Source: Streptomyces sp. Ru62
GTDB lineage: Bacteria; Actinomycetota; Actinomycetes; Streptomycetales; Streptomycetaceae
Direction of reading: 5' to 3'
Assembly: GCF_002920615.1 (NCBI RefSeq)
Contig: NZ_PQSU01000005.1
Coordinates: 186,001 to 250,000, forward strand
DNA: 64,000 bases
The position numbers were made by a program, and so were the translations under genes. The notes under the pieces were generated by a model that made no database searches, was not told the origin of the DNA, and worked only from the letters and a program-made list of their open reading frames with translations. Position 1 is the stretch's first letter; every line of letters starts with the position of its first letter. This document shows, in pieces, positions 19,175 through 28,395 of the stretch.

Positions 19175-19360
19175 GCACAGATTGTGCCATCTGGGGCGAG
19201 TTGTCGCCTGCGCAGGGTGCAACTACCGCCTCAAATGGCCTTCCAGGCACTTGCGGAAGACGCGAACACAGCACTCACCTACCCGGGCAACGGCCGTCGT
19301 AACGTGGGAAGTTGAGCGGACCAGGGCAGAGTCGCAGGGCCGTTCGGGTGCAGACATGGC

Positions 19361-19391
19361 TGTACCCCCAATCGTGGCGATCGGGGGTACA
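19361..19391 (-). terminator. leuCD terminator
   Basis: tgtaccccc and gggggtaca pair perfectly; ATCG/CGAT extends the stem inside around a tgg loop. It lies ~55 nt after the leuD stop on the minus strand. Confidence 0.75.
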
Positions 19392-19446
19392 GACGAGGTG
19401 TGGGAGTGGCCGAAACCTGACCTTCGAAGGCCCGGTCGGCGCCGGA

Positions 19447-20040
19447 TCAGACCGGGAGCGTCCGCGGCTTGTAGGCGGGCCGCCCTGCCTCGTAGGCGGC
19501 GATCTCGTCCTCGTTCCGGAGGGTGATGGAGATGTCGTCCAGGCCGTTCAGCAGCCGCCAGCGGGAGTTCTCGTCCAGCTCGAAGGAGGCGGTGATGCCC
19601 TCGGCACGCACCTCACGCGCCTCAAGGTCCACAGTGACCTCAAGCGTGGGGTCCGCTTCCGTGAGCTCCCACAGCGCGTCCACGATCTTCTGGTCCAGCA
19701 CGACCGTGAGCAGGCCGTTCTTCAGCGAGTTGCCCCGGAAGATGTCGGCGAAGCGGGAGGAGATCACGGCCTTGAAGCCGTAGTTCTGGAGCGCCCAGAC
19801 GGCGTGCTCGCGGGAGGAGCCGGTGCCGAAGTCGGGGCCGGCGACCAGGACCGTGGCGCCCTGCCGCTCGGGGCGGTTGAGGATGAACTCGGGGTCCTTG
19901 CGCCAGGCCTCGAACAGCCCGTCCTCGAAGCCGTCCCGGGTGACCTTCTTGAGCCAGTGAGCAGGGATGATCTGGTCGGTGTCGACGTTGCTGCGGCGCA
20001 GCGGGACGGCCCGGCCGGTGTGGGTGGTGAAGGCTTCCAT
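19447..20040 (-). CDS. leuD: 3-isopropylmalate dehydratase small subunit
   Basis: The 197-aa swivel-domain subunit has [16 protein letters not shown] near the N-terminus and the substrate-binding [21 protein letters not shown]. With LeuC it isomerises 2- to 3-isopropylmalate in leucine synthesis. ATG 20040, 5 nt after the leuC stop; one operon. Confidence 0.97.
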   Translation of the reverse strand: MEAFTTHTGRAVPLRRSNVDTDQIIPAHWLKKVTRDGFEDGLFEAWRKDPEFILNRPERQGATVLVAGPDFGTGSSREHAVWALQNYGFKAVISSRFADIFRGNSLKNGLLTVVLDQKIVDALWELTEADPTLEVTVDLEAREVRAEGITASFELDENSRWRLLNGLDDISITLRNEDEIAAYEAGRPAYKPRTLPV

Positions 20041-20045
20041 GATTC

Positions 20046-21470
20046 TCAGACTCCAGCGGGCGTGCGGTCGTCGGTCAGATCGGCCGGGGAGGCCAGGTGG
20101 CCCAGGACGGCGGTGGCCGCCGCGACCTGCGGCGACACCAGGTGGGTACGACCGCCCTTGCCCTGCCGGCCCTCGAAGTTGCGGTTGGAGGTGGAGGCGG
20201 AGCGCTCGCCCGGGGCCAGCTGGTCGGGGTTCATGCCGAGGCACATCGAGCAGCCCGCGTGCCGCCATTCGGCGCCGGCCTCCTTGAAGACCACGTCCAG
20301 GCCCTCGGAGACGGCCTGGAGACCCACGCGCGCGGAGCCGGGGACGACCAGCATCCGTACGCCGTCGGCGACTTTGCGGCCCCGCAGGATGTCGGCGGCG
20401 GCGCGCAGGTCCTCGATGCGGCCGTTGGTGCAGGAGCCTACGAAGACGGTGTCCACACCGATGGACCGCAGCGGCTGTCCTGCCTCCAACCCCATGTATT
20501 CCAGGGCCTTTTCGGCGGCCAGGCGCTCCGAAGCGTCTTCGTACGAAGCCGGGTCGGGGACGTGCGCCGAAAGCGGTGCGCCCTGGCCGGGGTTGGTGCC
20601 CCAGGTGACGAACGGCGACAGCTCGGCGGCGTCGATGACGACCTCGGCGTCGAAGACGGCGTCCTCGTCGGTCCGCAGCGTCTTCCAGTACGCGACGGCC
20701 GCGTCCCAGTCGGCGCCCTCGGGGGCGTGCGGACGGCCCTTGAGGTAGTCGAAGGTGGTCTCGTCGGGGGCGATCATGCCCGCCCGGGCACCGGCCTCGA
20801 TCGACATGTTGCAGATGGTCATCCGGGCCTCCATCGAGAGCTTCTCGATGGCGGAGCCGCGGTACTCCAGGATGTAGCCCTGGCCGCCGCCGGTGCCGAT
20901 CCGCGCGATGATCGCCAGGATCAGGTCCTTGGCGGTGACGCCCTCGGGCAGCTCGCCGTCGACCGTGATCGCCATCGTCTTCGGGCGGGCCAGGGGCAGC
21001 GTCTGGGTGGCCAGCACGTGCTCGACCTGCGAGGTGCCGATGCCGAACGCCAGCGCGCCGAACGCGCCGTGCGTGGAGGTGTGGGAGTCACCGCAGACGA
21101 CGGTGGTGCCCGGCTGGGTCAGACCCAGCTGGGGGCCGACGACGTGGACGACGCCCTGCTCGACGTCGCCCAGCGGGTGCAGCCGCACCCCGAACTCGGC
21201 GCAGTTCTTGCGCAGGGTCTCCAGCTGGGCACGGGAGACCGGGTCGGCGATGGGCTTGTCGATGTCGAGGGTCGGGGTGTTGTGGTCCTCGGTCGCGATG
21301 GTGAGGTCGAGGCGGCGCACCCGGCGGCCGTTCTTGCGGAGCCCGTCGAAGGCCTGCGGGCTGGTCACCTCGTGCAGCAGGTGCAGATCGATGTAGAGGA
21401 GGTCGGGCTCTGCCTCGGCGCGCCGGACGACGTGGTCGTCCCAGACCTTCTCCGCGAGTGTCCTACCCAT
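20046..21470 (-). CDS. leuC: 3-isopropylmalate dehydratase large subunit
   Basis: The 474-residue aconitase-family enzyme has [31 protein letters not shown] and [10 protein letters not shown]; the Cys residues of the last two bind the [4Fe-4S] cluster. ATG 21470 follows GGAGGGAAAGCG, a strong ribosome site. It is the first gene of leuCD, divergent from ndgR, its probable regulator. Confidence 0.98.
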   Translation of the reverse strand: MGRTLAEKVWDDHVVRRAEAEPDLLYIDLHLLHEVTSPQAFDGLRKNGRRVRRLDLTIATEDHNTPTLDIDKPIADPVSRAQLETLRKNCAEFGVRLHPLGDVEQGVVHVVGPQLGLTQPGTTVVCGDSHTSTHGAFGALAFGIGTSQVEHVLATQTLPLARPKTMAITVDGELPEGVTAKDLILAIIARIGTGGGQGYILEYRGSAIEKLSMEARMTICNMSIEAGARAGMIAPDETTFDYLKGRPHAPEGADWDAAVAYWKTLRTDEDAVFDAEVVIDAAELSPFVTWGTNPGQGAPLSAHVPDPASYEDASERLAAEKALEYMGLEAGQPLRSIGVDTVFVGSCTNGRIEDLRAAADILRGRKVADGVRMLVVPGSARVGLQAVSEGLDVVFKEAGAEWRHAGCSMCLGMNPDQLAPGERSASTSNRNFEGRQGKGGRTHLVSPQVAAATAVLGHLASPADLTDDRTPAGV

Positions 21471-21623
21471 CGCTTTCCCTCCGGCCGGCAAGCGTCCACC
21501 GACCCAACTAGAGATCTTGAGGAGCGGTGGCTGCCCGTCTCGGGCCCCTGAACGTCGTGATTCCGGGCGTCCACCGCCAGGCCCGTTGGTCTGCGGGCCG
21601 CTGTGTGATTCAAGGGTGGCGCG

Positions 21624-21641
21624 TTCCACGGAAAATTGAAC
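21624..21641. promoter_or_regulatory. Putative NdgR operator/promoter elements between leuC and ndgR
   Basis: TTCCacGGAA at 21624-21633 is a short palindrome of IclR-operator type, followed by TTGAAC at 21636-21641, a possible -35 for ndgR. The 206-bp gap is AT-richer than its surroundings. NdgR is known to control leuCD in S. coelicolor; the exact site here is inferred. Confidence 0.4.
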
Positions 21642-21676
21642 TTGCGTTTCACAGAGTGAGACGTGAATATCGTTGC

Positions 21677-22393
21677 ATGGACAACAGTAGCGGCGTCGGC
21701 GTTCTGGACAAGGCGGCCCTCGTCCTGAGCGCTCTGGAGTCCGGTCCGGCCACCCTCGCGGGTCTGGTCGGCGCGACCGGACTGGCACGACCCACGGCCC
21801 ACCGCCTGGCCGTGGCCCTGGAACACCACCGCATGGTGGCACGCGACATGCAGGGCCGTTTCATCCTCGGCCCGCGTCTCGCGGAGCTCGCGGCAGCGGC
21901 GGGCGAGGACCGCCTGCTCGCGACGGCGGGCCCCGTGCTCACCCACCTCCGTGATGTCACCGGCGAGAGCGCGCAGCTCTACCGGCGCCAGGGTGACATG
22001 CGGATCTGTGTGGCCGCGGCGGAACGCCTGTCCGGCCTCAGGGACACGGTCCCGGTCGGCTCCACGCTCACGATGAAGGCCGGCTCCTCGGCGCAGATCC
22101 TGCTCGCCTGGGAGGAGCCCGAGCGCCTGCACCGGGGTCTGCAGGGCGCCCGCTTCACGGCGACGGCCCTGTCCGGCGTACGGCGGCGCGGCTGGGCCCA
22201 GTCCATCGGCGAGCGCGAGCCGGGCGTCGCGTCCGTCTCCGCGCCTGTGCGCGGCCCCTCCAACCGCGTGGTGGCCGCCGTCTCCGTCTCGGGTCCCATC
22301 GAGCGCCTGACCCGCCACCCGGGCCGCATGCACGCCCAGGCGGTCATCGACGCGGCGGGCCGCCTCTCGGAGGCCCTGCGCCGCTCGGGCTGA
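21677..22393 (+). CDS. ndgR: IclR-family regulator of leucine/amino acid metabolism
   Basis: The 238-aa protein has an N-terminal winged helix ([38 protein letters not shown]) and a C-terminal IclR effector domain. Length, sequence start ([13 protein letters not shown]) and position divergent from leuCD fit NdgR, which in S. coelicolor controls leuCD, cysteine genes and antibiotic production. ATG 21677. Confidence 0.92.
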   Translation: MDNSSGVGVLDKAALVLSALESGPATLAGLVGATGLARPTAHRLAVALEHHRMVARDMQGRFILGPRLAELAAAAGEDRLLATAGPVLTHLRDVTGESAQLYRRQGDMRICVAAAERLSGLRDTVPVGSTLTMKAGSSAQILLAWEEPERLHRGLQGARFTATALSGVRRRGWAQSIGEREPGVASVSAPVRGPSNRVVAAVSVSGPIERLTRHPGRMHAQAVIDAAGRLSEALRRSG

Positions 22394-22398
22394 GAGCA

Positions 22399-22470
22399 GG
22401 TGATCCGCTCCGGTCGGGAAGCGGCCGCCTCAACGCCGCGGCGGCCTCTTCCCGACGGGAGCGGATCACC
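22399..22470. terminator. Very long bidirectional terminator hairpin
   Basis: Two 31-nt arms (22399-22429 and 22440-22470) pair with only two mismatches around a 10-nt loop. It lies between the convergent ndgR and DUF4188 genes and would terminate both. Confidence 0.85.
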
Positions 22471-22484
22471 TCCCCCCACGCCGC

Positions 22485-22982
22485 CTAGGCGCGCACATCA
22501 CCGCCCGACCGGTAGGCGAACCGGTCCTTCGCGTAGCGCCCCCGCTTCTCCAGCGGCACCTGCCCGTGCGCGGCGGCCAGCCCGAACGCCGGCATGTCCC
22601 CGTAGATCGCCTCGTAGGCCCCCTCCGGCACGACGTACGACTCGTGCCATATCCCGACCTGCCCGCGCAGCTTCCCGGCCCGCTCCTTGCGGTTGAGCCG
22701 CGCCCACACCTTGTGGTGGAAGGCGTCCGGCGCGGTCGCGTAGGCGTACAGCTTGTCCTTGGACTGCCAGTACTGCACCACGTAGTACGTACGCGGGGAC
22801 GCGGTCAACAGCACCTTGGCCAGCAGCCCCCGCCCGGGGTCCTTCTCCAGTTCCCGCAGCATGCGCAGCATCGCGAGCATCACCGGCAGCCACAGGTGAA
22901 CCGCCCGGAAGCGGTTGATGCGCATGCCGATCAGCAGGACGACGACGTCGCCCTTCGCGTCGGCGGTCGTACGGGACACCAT
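22485..22982 (-). CDS. DUF4188 protein (monooxygenase-like dimeric α/β barrel)
   Basis: The 165-aa protein with VVVLLIGMRINRFRAVHLWLPV, YYVVQYWQSKDKLYAYA and VGIWHESYVV matches the DUF4188 family, related in fold to small heme-free or heme monooxygenases (ABM/EthD-like). Actual reaction unknown. ATG 22982 is 81 nt from the divergent MerR gene; the shared palindromes suggest MerR controls it. Confidence 0.85.
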   Translation of the reverse strand: MVSRTTADAKGDVVVLLIGMRINRFRAVHLWLPVMLAMLRMLRELEKDPGRGLLAKVLLTASPRTYYVVQYWQSKDKLYAYATAPDAFHHKVWARLNRKERAGKLRGQVGIWHESYVVPEGAYEAIYGDMPAFGLAAAHGQVPLEKRGRYAKDRFAYRSGGDVRA

Positions 22983-23008
22983 GACGTCCCCCCTCGTCGG
23001 TGAGCGGC

Positions 23009-23048
23009 ACTATCCAACGGCCGGTGCTTGGATAGTGGCGGTATCCAA
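23009..23048. promoter_or_regulatory. MerR operator: three TTGGATA half-sites
   Basis: ACTATCCAA (23009-23017), TTGGATAGT (23028-23036) and TATCCAA (23042-23048) form two overlapping inverted repeats, with arms 10 and 7 nt apart. They fill the promoter region between DUF4188 and merR, as expected for a MerR-controlled divergent promoter. Confidence 0.75.
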
Positions 23049-23063
23049 AGAGGAGCGCAAGAC

Positions 23064-23708
23064 ATGCGGCTCGCCGAGCTGAGCAGACACAGCGGTGTGG
23101 CCACCGCGACGATCAAGTACTACCTGCGCGAGGGCCTGTTGCCGCCGGGCCGCCAGATCAACGCGACGACGGCGGAGTACGACGACGCGCATCTGCGCCG
23201 GCTGCGGCTGGTCCGCGCGATGATCCAGGTCGGCGGACTCCCGGTGGCCACGGTCCGGGAGGTGCTGCGGAACGTCGACGACGAGTCCCTGGGACGCACG
23301 ATCCGGCTGGGCGCGGCCCTGTGGGCGCTGCCGCAGGTGCCGGAGCCGGACGAGGAGGACGAGTACGTCCGGGCCGCGCGCCGGGAGACGGACGAGCTGC
23401 TGGACCGGCTGGGCTGGTCGAACGCGAGGCTGCTGACCACGATCTCCCCCGCCTACCGCTCCCTGGTGGTGGCGGTGGCCGCGTTCCGCCGGCTCGGCTA
23501 CGGCTGGGACAGCGAACTGCTCGTCTCCTACGCCGAGTTGATGCACGAGACGGCGAAGCTCGATCTGGATTTCGTGGAGACCCACCCGTCGGAGGCGGAG
23601 AAGGTGGAGACGGCGGTGCTCGGCGCGGTGCTGACCGAGCCGATCCTCCAGGCCCTGCGCCGGCTGGCCCAGGAGGAGGAGTCGGCCCGGCGGTACGGCT
23701 TCGAGTAA
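23064..23708 (+). CDS. MerR-family transcription regulator
   Basis: The 214-residue protein starts MRLAELSRHSGVATATIKYYLREGLLPP, the MerR winged helix-turn-helix, then a recognition wing and a C-terminal helical domain with no Cys pair, so metal sensing is unlikely. ATG 23064 follows AGGAG. It most likely senses a small ligand and controls itself and DUF4188 through the palindromes upstream. Confidence 0.9.
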   Translation: MRLAELSRHSGVATATIKYYLREGLLPPGRQINATTAEYDDAHLRRLRLVRAMIQVGGLPVATVREVLRNVDDESLGRTIRLGAALWALPQVPEPDEEDEYVRAARRETDELLDRLGWSNARLLTTISPAYRSLVVAVAAFRRLGYGWDSELLVSYAELMHETAKLDLDFVETHPSEAEKVETAVLGAVLTEPILQALRRLAQEEESARRYGFE

Positions 23709-23721
23709 CGCCCGGCACGAC

Positions 23722-23751
23722 GAAGGCCCCCCACCGAAGTGGAGGGCCTTC
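23722..23751. terminator. Terminator for merR and for the tRNA cluster
   Basis: gaaggcccc-ccac and gtgg-agggccttc pair with one mismatch around a cgaa loop; it lies 14 nt after the merR stop and 8 nt beyond the last tRNA on the opposite strand. Confidence 0.75.
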
Positions 23752-23759
23752 CCTGTGCG

Positions 23760-23832
23760 TACCCCCGACCGGATTCGAACCGGCGCTACCGCCTTGAGAG
23801 GGCGGCGTGCTAGGCCGCTACACAACGGGGGC
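23760..23832 (-). tRNA. tRNA-Glu (CTC)
   Basis: The 73-nt minus-strand sequence folds as a tRNA: acceptor GCCCCCG/CGGGGGT, anticodon arm CCGCC-CTCTCAA-GGCGG with anticodon CTC, T-loop GGTTCGAATCC. No CCA is encoded. It is the last of five in the cluster. Confidence 0.96.
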
Positions 23833-23860
23833 GTGGACTCTGCGTTTCCGCAGGTCCGAG

Positions 23861-23932
23861 CTGGTCTACCTGGACTCGAACCAAGACTAACTGAACCAGA
23901 ATCAGTCGTGCTGCCAATTACACCATAGACCA
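23861..23932 (-). tRNA. tRNA-Gln (CTG)
   Basis: 72 nt on the minus strand; acceptor TGGTCTA/TAGACCA with U1-A72 and G73, typical of bacterial tRNA-Gln; anticodon loop TTCTGGT (CTG) between ACTGA and TCAGT. No encoded CCA. Confidence 0.96.
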
Positions 23933-23953
23933 ATGATGGTTTAGACCAGTCAG

Positions 23954-24026
23954 TACCCCCGACCGGATTCGAACCGGCGCTACCGCCTTGAGAGGGCGGC
24001 GTGCTAGGCCGCTACACAACGGGGGC
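23954..24026 (-). tRNA. tRNA-Glu (CTC)
   Basis: Same 73-nt sequence as the copy at 23760, with identical stems and CTC anticodon. The spacer to the next tRNA is 29 nt. Confidence 0.96.
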
Positions 24027-24055
24027 CCTAGCGATCCCGACGCGGTCGAGATCAG

Positions 24056-24128
24056 TACCCCCGACCGGATTCGAACCGGCGCTACTGCCTTGAGAGGGCA
24101 GCGTGCTAGGCCGCTACACAACGGGGGC
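24056..24128 (-). tRNA. tRNA-Glu (CTC), variant anticodon stem
   Basis: Differs from the two other Glu copies by a compensated base-pair change in the anticodon stem (CTGCC/GGCAG instead of CCGCC/GGCGG), so it is a functional variant. Confidence 0.96.
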
Positions 24129-24149
24129 TTTGCAGATAAGCTCTGCGAG

Positions 24150-24221
24150 CTGGCCTACCTGGACTCGAACCAAGACTAACTGAACCAGAATCAGTCGTGC
24201 TGCCAATTACACCATAGGCCA
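24150..24221 (-). tRNA. tRNA-Gln (CTG), first gene of the cluster
   Basis: 72 nt with acceptor TGGCCTA/TAGGCCA, a paired change compared with the other Gln copy, and the same CTG anticodon. The cluster promoter should lie at 24222-24310 on the minus strand. Confidence 0.95.
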
Positions 24222-24311
24222 CTGGAACTCAAGCCCCTACGGGGTTCTCGTTCTAGCTTGCTCCTCGGGGCTCCGGCCTTCCGGCCCGCTCCCCTCGGCG
24301 CAGGAAGAACA

Positions 24312-25043
24312 TTACCTGAAGGTGGACGGGGCTCCAAAACGGGTATCCGCGCGGACGAGTGCCGGGAGTTCGGCGAGGGTCGAGATCCGGTGCGCCACGA
24401 CCTCCCCGGCGGCCCGCGCGTAGGCCGCCCCGCGGTCGATCCACACCGACAGCAACCCGGCCTCGGCGGCGCCCCGCCCGTCGATCTCCGGGTGGTCGCC
24501 GACGTACGCCACCTCGTGCGGGGGCAGTCCCAGCGCCTCGCAGGACGCCAGGAAGGCGCCCGGCTCCGGCTTGGAGACGCCCAGCTCGGCGGCGCACAGC
24601 ACGGACTCGAAGCGGTGGAGCAGGCCGAGTGTGCGCAGCTTGTACTCCTGGACGGCGATGCTGGAGTTGGACAGCACCGCGTGCCGGTGGCTGGCCGCGA
24701 GGGCCTCCAGGGCGGGCAGGACGTCCGGGAAGACGCTCCAGGCGGCCTCGTAGTGCCCGATGTACCGCCCGAACCAGTCGTCGGCCTCCGCGTCGGTCAG
24801 GTCCTTGTCCAGGAAGACCCGCACCCGGTCGCGCCGCTGGTCCTGGAAGGTGGTCTCGCCGGCCGCGTAGCGCGCCCACTGCCGCTCGGTGATCTCCCGC
24901 CACCGGACCAGCGCGGCCTCGGCGCTGCCGTGGCCGGCGAGCAGCCCCTCCACCGCGAGGTGGGCCCGCATGCCCTCCCGGTCGGCGGTCGTGTAGTCGA
25001 ACAGGGTGTCGTCCACGTCCCAGACCACGGCTCTGATCGTCAT
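24312..25043 (-). CDS. HAD-superfamily hydrolase (phosphatase)
   Basis: The 243-aa protein has all four HAD motifs: DVDDTLF (I, nucleophile Asp), LSNSS (II), K in SKPEPGAF (III) and YVGDHPEIDGRGA (IV). The cap is the helical C1 type, as in phosphoglycolate phosphatase or haloacid dehalogenase. Substrate unknown. ATG 25043. Confidence 0.9.
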   Translation of the reverse strand: MTIRAVVWDVDDTLFDYTTADREGMRAHLAVEGLLAGHGSAEAALVRWREITERQWARYAAGETTFQDQRRDRVRVFLDKDLTDAEADDWFGRYIGHYEAAWSVFPDVLPALEALAASHRHAVLSNSSIAVQEYKLRTLGLLHRFESVLCAAELGVSKPEPGAFLASCEALGLPPHEVAYVGDHPEIDGRGAAEAGLLSVWIDRGAAYARAAGEVVAHRISTLAELPALVRADTRFGAPSTFR

Positions 25044-25109
25044 ACGACCGACGGTACCGCCGCACCGGCGGGGGCGCCGGGGAACGGGATCGTTGCCCGT
25101 CGGACGCGG

Positions 25110-25784
25110 TCAGGCCTGGTCGGAGGCGGGGTCCGGGGCCACGAAGAAGTCCGTCAGGAAGCAGGTGACCTCACCCGACGCCGAGCGGCCCGTCCAGGTG
25201 GGATAGCAGCCGTCGCCCCAGCCGGAGGTGAACGCGGCCAGGGTGTGGCCGCCGTCCGTGGACCTGACCAGGTACGGCCCCGGCGACCAGTCGCTGCTCT
25301 CGAACGCGTCCCACAGCGGCCCTTCCTCCTCCTGGGTCTCCGGGAAGGCCTCCTCGGCCGAGGCGTCGTAGAAGCAGCCCGTGCCGGCGTCGACGCCGTA
25401 CCCGAAGAACTCGTCGTCCTTGAGCGTCGCGGGGTCCTGGCCGGGGAGCAGGGCCAGTTCCCAGGTGGCGGCCGGCTCGTCCCGGATGACGAGGCGGGCG
25501 GCGGCCACGCGCAGGTGGGGCACGTCGGACGGGGGCTCGCCGGGCCGGGTGAGGGTCGCGACGGCCGCTTCGACACGGTAGCGGCCGGGCTCGACGGTGG
25601 CCGTGAACGGCTCTATGTCACCGCTGCCGAGGTAGACGAACGGATCGCTCGCGACGACCCGGCCGGTGGGGAGGTCCAGTTCGCCCCCGTCGGCCACGTG
25701 GATCACACCGGTGGTCCCGGACTCGTAAGCGAACGTGCTGCCCGGGGTGAACAGCCAGGTGTAGTCCCGCGGACTCATCGGCAT
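25110..25784 (-). CDS. DUF4241 protein
   Basis: The 224-residue β-rich acidic protein has the DUF4241 hallmarks: GRVVASDPFVYLGSGDIEPF, VEPGRYRVEAAVA, and C-terminal DGCYPTWTGR...VTCFLTDF. Family function unknown; no signal peptide. The start could be Met at 25784 or 25778. It lies between the HAD gene and gltX. Confidence 0.8.
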   Translation of the reverse strand: MPMSPRDYTWLFTPGSTFAYESGTTGVIHVADGGELDLPTGRVVASDPFVYLGSGDIEPFTATVEPGRYRVEAAVATLTRPGEPPSDVPHLRVAAARLVIRDEPAATWELALLPGQDPATLKDDEFFGYGVDAGTGCFYDASAEEAFPETQEEEGPLWDAFESSDWSPGPYLVRSTDGGHTLAAFTSGWGDGCYPTWTGRSASGEVTCFLTDFFVAPDPASDQA

Positions 25785-25861
25785 GACGGCGCCCTTCTCG
25801 ATCCCGCTCGCTGTGCGAGCCGTGTGAGCCGAAACACTAGTGCGACCCGCTGACAGGCACG

Positions 25862-25899
25862 CCCGAGGGGCGGCAGCCGTACGGCCACCGCCCCTCGGG
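25862..25899 (-). terminator. gltX operon terminator
   Basis: cccgaggggcgg and ccgcccctcggg pair perfectly (12 bp); the loop itself holds the palindrome gccgtacggc. It lies just after the gltX stop. Confidence 0.85.
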
Positions 25900-25910
25900 G
25901 ATGCGCGCGC

Positions 25911-27392
25911 CTACGCCGTCAGCCTGGCCAGCGCCGCGTCGATGCGGGCCAGCGTCTTCTCCTGGCCCAGGATCTCCAGGGACTCGAAGAGCGGCAGGCC
26001 GACGGTGCGGCCGGTGACGGCCACGCGGACCGGGGCCTGGGCCTTGCCGAGCTTGAGGCCGTGTGCCTCGCCGGCGGCCAGGACGGCCTCCTTGAGCGAC
26101 TCGGCCGAGGTCCAGTCGGCCTCCTGGAGCTTCTCGCGGGCGGTGCGCAGCAGGGCGTCGGAGCCCTCCTTCATCGCCTTGGTCCACGAGGCCTCGTCGG
26201 AGACCGGCTCCGGCAGGAACAGGAAGTCGACGTTGTCGGTGATCTCGGACAGGACCTTCAGGCGGGTCTGGGCGTGCGGGGCGATCGCCTGCCACTTGGC
26301 CTCGTCGAAGTCCTCCGGCGCCCAGGGCGCGAACGGGGCCTTCAGCCAGGGGCGGCAGCGCTCGGTGAACTCCTTCACGTCCAGCATGCGGATGTGGTCG
26401 GCGTTGATCGCCTCGCACTTCTTCAGGTCGAAGCGCGCCGGGTTGGGGTTCACATCGGCGATGTCGAAGGCCTGGACCATCTCCTCGATCGTGAAGATGT
26501 CCTGGTCCGCGGAGAGCGACCAGCCCAGCAGGGACAGGTAGTTGAGCAGGCCCTCGGGCAGGAAGCCCTGCTCGCGGTAGAGGTTGAGGGACGACTGCGG
26601 GTCGCGCTTGGAGAGCTTCTTGTTGCCCTCGCCCATGACGTACGGCAGGTGGCCGAACCGCGGGATCTGCTTCGCGATGCCCAGCTCGATCAGCGCCTTG
26701 TACAGCGCGATCTGGCGCGGGGTGGAGGAGAGCAGGTCCTCTCCGCGCAGGACGTGGGTGATCTCCATCAGGGCGTCGTCGACCGGGTTCACCAGCGTGT
26801 ACAGCGGGGCGCCGTTCGCGCGGACGATGCCGTAGTCGGGCACGTTCTCCGGCGTGAAGGTGAGCTCGCCGCGGACCAGGTCGGTGAAGGTGATGGTCTC
26901 GTCCGGCATACGGAAGCGGACGATCGGGGTACGGCCCTGCGCCTGGTACTCCTCGACCTGCTCGGCGGTCAGGTTGCGGCAGTGGCCGTCGTAGCCGGAG
27001 GGCCTGCCGGCGGCGCGGGCGGCCTCGCGGCGGCTGTCCAGCTCCTCCTGGGAGCAGTAGCAGTGGTAGGCGTGGCCGGCGTCGAGGAGCTTCTGGGCGA
27101 CGTCGGCGTAGACGTCCATGCGCTGCGACTGGCGGTACGGCGCGTGCGGGCCGCCGACCTCGGGGCCCTCGTCCCAGTCGAAGCCGAGCCAGCGCATCGC
27201 GTCGAGCAGCTGGTTGTACGACTCCTCGGAGTCGCGGGCCGCGTCGGTGTCCTCGATGCGGAAGACCAGGGTGCCCTGGTGGTGCCGGGCGAACGCCCAG
27301 TTGAACAGGGCGGTGCGGACCAGGCCCACGTGGGGGTTACCGGTGGGCGAGGGGCAGAAACGGACGCGTACGGAGCCGGGTGCGCTAGCCAC
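25911..27392 (-). CDS. gltX: Glutamyl-tRNA synthetase
   Basis: The 493-aa class I synthetase has [18 protein letters not shown] (HIGH region), [14 protein letters not shown] and [12 protein letters not shown] (KMSKS region). GTG 27392 ([12 protein letters not shown]) fits the usual Streptomyces start; it overlaps the end of the FAH-family gene, so translation is probably coupled. It charges tRNA-Glu and, in bacteria lacking GlnRS, tRNA-Gln as well. A Glu/Gln tRNA cluster lies 1.7 kb away. Confidence 0.97.
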   Translation of the reverse strand: MASAPGSVRVRFCPSPTGNPHVGLVRTALFNWAFARHHQGTLVFRIEDTDAARDSEESYNQLLDAMRWLGFDWDEGPEVGGPHAPYRQSQRMDVYADVAQKLLDAGHAYHCYCSQEELDSRREAARAAGRPSGYDGHCRNLTAEQVEEYQAQGRTPIVRFRMPDETITFTDLVRGELTFTPENVPDYGIVRANGAPLYTLVNPVDDALMEITHVLRGEDLLSSTPRQIALYKALIELGIAKQIPRFGHLPYVMGEGNKKLSKRDPQSSLNLYREQGFLPEGLLNYLSLLGWSLSADQDIFTIEEMVQAFDIADVNPNPARFDLKKCEAINADHIRMLDVKEFTERCRPWLKAPFAPWAPEDFDEAKWQAIAPHAQTRLKVLSEITDNVDFLFLPEPVSDEASWTKAMKEGSDALLRTAREKLQEADWTSAESLKEAVLAAGEAHGLKLGKAQAPVRVAVTGRTVGLPLFESLEILGQEKTLARIDAALARLTA

Positions 27393-28170
27393 GCTTGACA
27401 ACCTTGTTGGTGAGAGTGCCGATGCCTTCGATGGTGACGGCGACCTCGTCGCCGACGCCGAGGGGGCCGACCCCCGCGGGGGTGCCGGTGAGGATCACGT
27501 CGCCGGGGAGCAGCGTCATGGCCTCGGAGATGTTGACGATCAGGTCCTCGATGGGGTGGATCATCTCGCTCGTGCGGCCGAGCTGACGCTGTTCGCCGTT
27601 GACCGTGAGCTGGATGGTGAGGTCGTTCGCGGCGTCCACCGAGAGGTCGGTCTCCACCCAGGGGCCGAGCGGGCAGGAGGTGTCGAAGCCCTTGGCCCGG
27701 GCCCACTGCTTCTCGCGCTTCTGCACGTCGCGGGCGGTGACGTCGTTGGCGCAGGTGTAGCCGAAGATCACGTCCTTGACGCGGTCGCGCGGGACCTCGC
27801 GGCACAGACGGCCGATGACGACGGCCAGCTCGGCCTCGTGGTGCAGCTCCTGGGAGAACGAGGGGTACTGGATGTCGTCGCCGGGGCCGATCACGGAGGT
27901 GGACGGCTTGAAGAAGGCGAACGGCGCGTCGGGCACCTCGTTGCCCAGTTCGCGCGCGTGCTCGGCGTAGTTGCGGCCGAACGCCACGACCTTGTTGGGG
28001 AGCACCGGCGGGAGCAGCCTGACCTTGCTCAGCGGCACCTTCGTCCCGGACAGCTCGAAGTCCGCGAACGGGATGCCCTTGATGATGTCGAGGACGAGTT
28101 CGTCCTGCTTGTCGCCCTCGACCGCGCCGAAGGCTACGTTCCCGTCGATGGAGAACCTGGCGATGCGCAC
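27385..28170 (-). CDS. Fumarylacetoacetate hydrolase (FAH) family protein
   Basis: The 261-residue protein has the metal-ligand pattern [11 protein letters not shown] (Glu pair) and [10 protein letters not shown] (Asp), and [19 protein letters not shown] near the C-terminus. These mark the FAH/HpcE fold, which cleaves C-C bonds in acylpyruvates or acts as oxaloacetate decarboxylase or tautomerase. Substrate unclear. GTG 28170 follows AAGGA. It is the first gene of an operon with gltX. Confidence 0.9.
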   Translation of the reverse strand: MRIARFSIDGNVAFGAVEGDKQDELVLDIIKGIPFADFELSGTKVPLSKVRLLPPVLPNKVVAFGRNYAEHARELGNEVPDAPFAFFKPSTSVIGPGDDIQYPSFSQELHHEAELAVVIGRLCREVPRDRVKDVIFGYTCANDVTARDVQKREKQWARAKGFDTSCPLGPWVETDLSVDAANDLTIQLTVNGEQRQLGRTSEMIHPIEDLIVNISEAMTLLPGDVILTGTPAGVGPLGVGDEVAVTIEGIGTLTNKVVKRG

Positions 28171-28341
28171 GGGATCCTTGCGCCCCTCACTGAGAACCGG
28201 CGTACTGACGCCTCAGGTTATCGGAGCTATGCGAAGTTGTTCGCTTCCGGGGGCATCGCCGCAGGTCAGGGGCGGGTCACCGGGGCGCACTCCGGCGCGG
28301 TCCCCCCGCGGCGCCGGCCGGGGGACCCAGAGAACGCGAAC

Positions 28342-28378
28342 GCGGCCGGAAGGGACCGTCGTGGTCCTTCCGGCCGCG
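28342..28378 (-). terminator. Terminator of the 64-aa peptide gene
   Basis: gcggccggaagg-gacc and ggtccttccggccgc form a 14-bp stem with one bulge, 18 nt beyond the stop of the small gene. Confidence 0.8.
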
Positions 28379-28395
28379 CCCGGCGGAGCCGTCGG

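Noticed and set aside
23760-24221. CRISPR-like array: ~73-nt repeats with short unique spacers
   Set aside because: The repeats are tRNA-Glu and tRNA-Gln genes with full cloverleaf folds.
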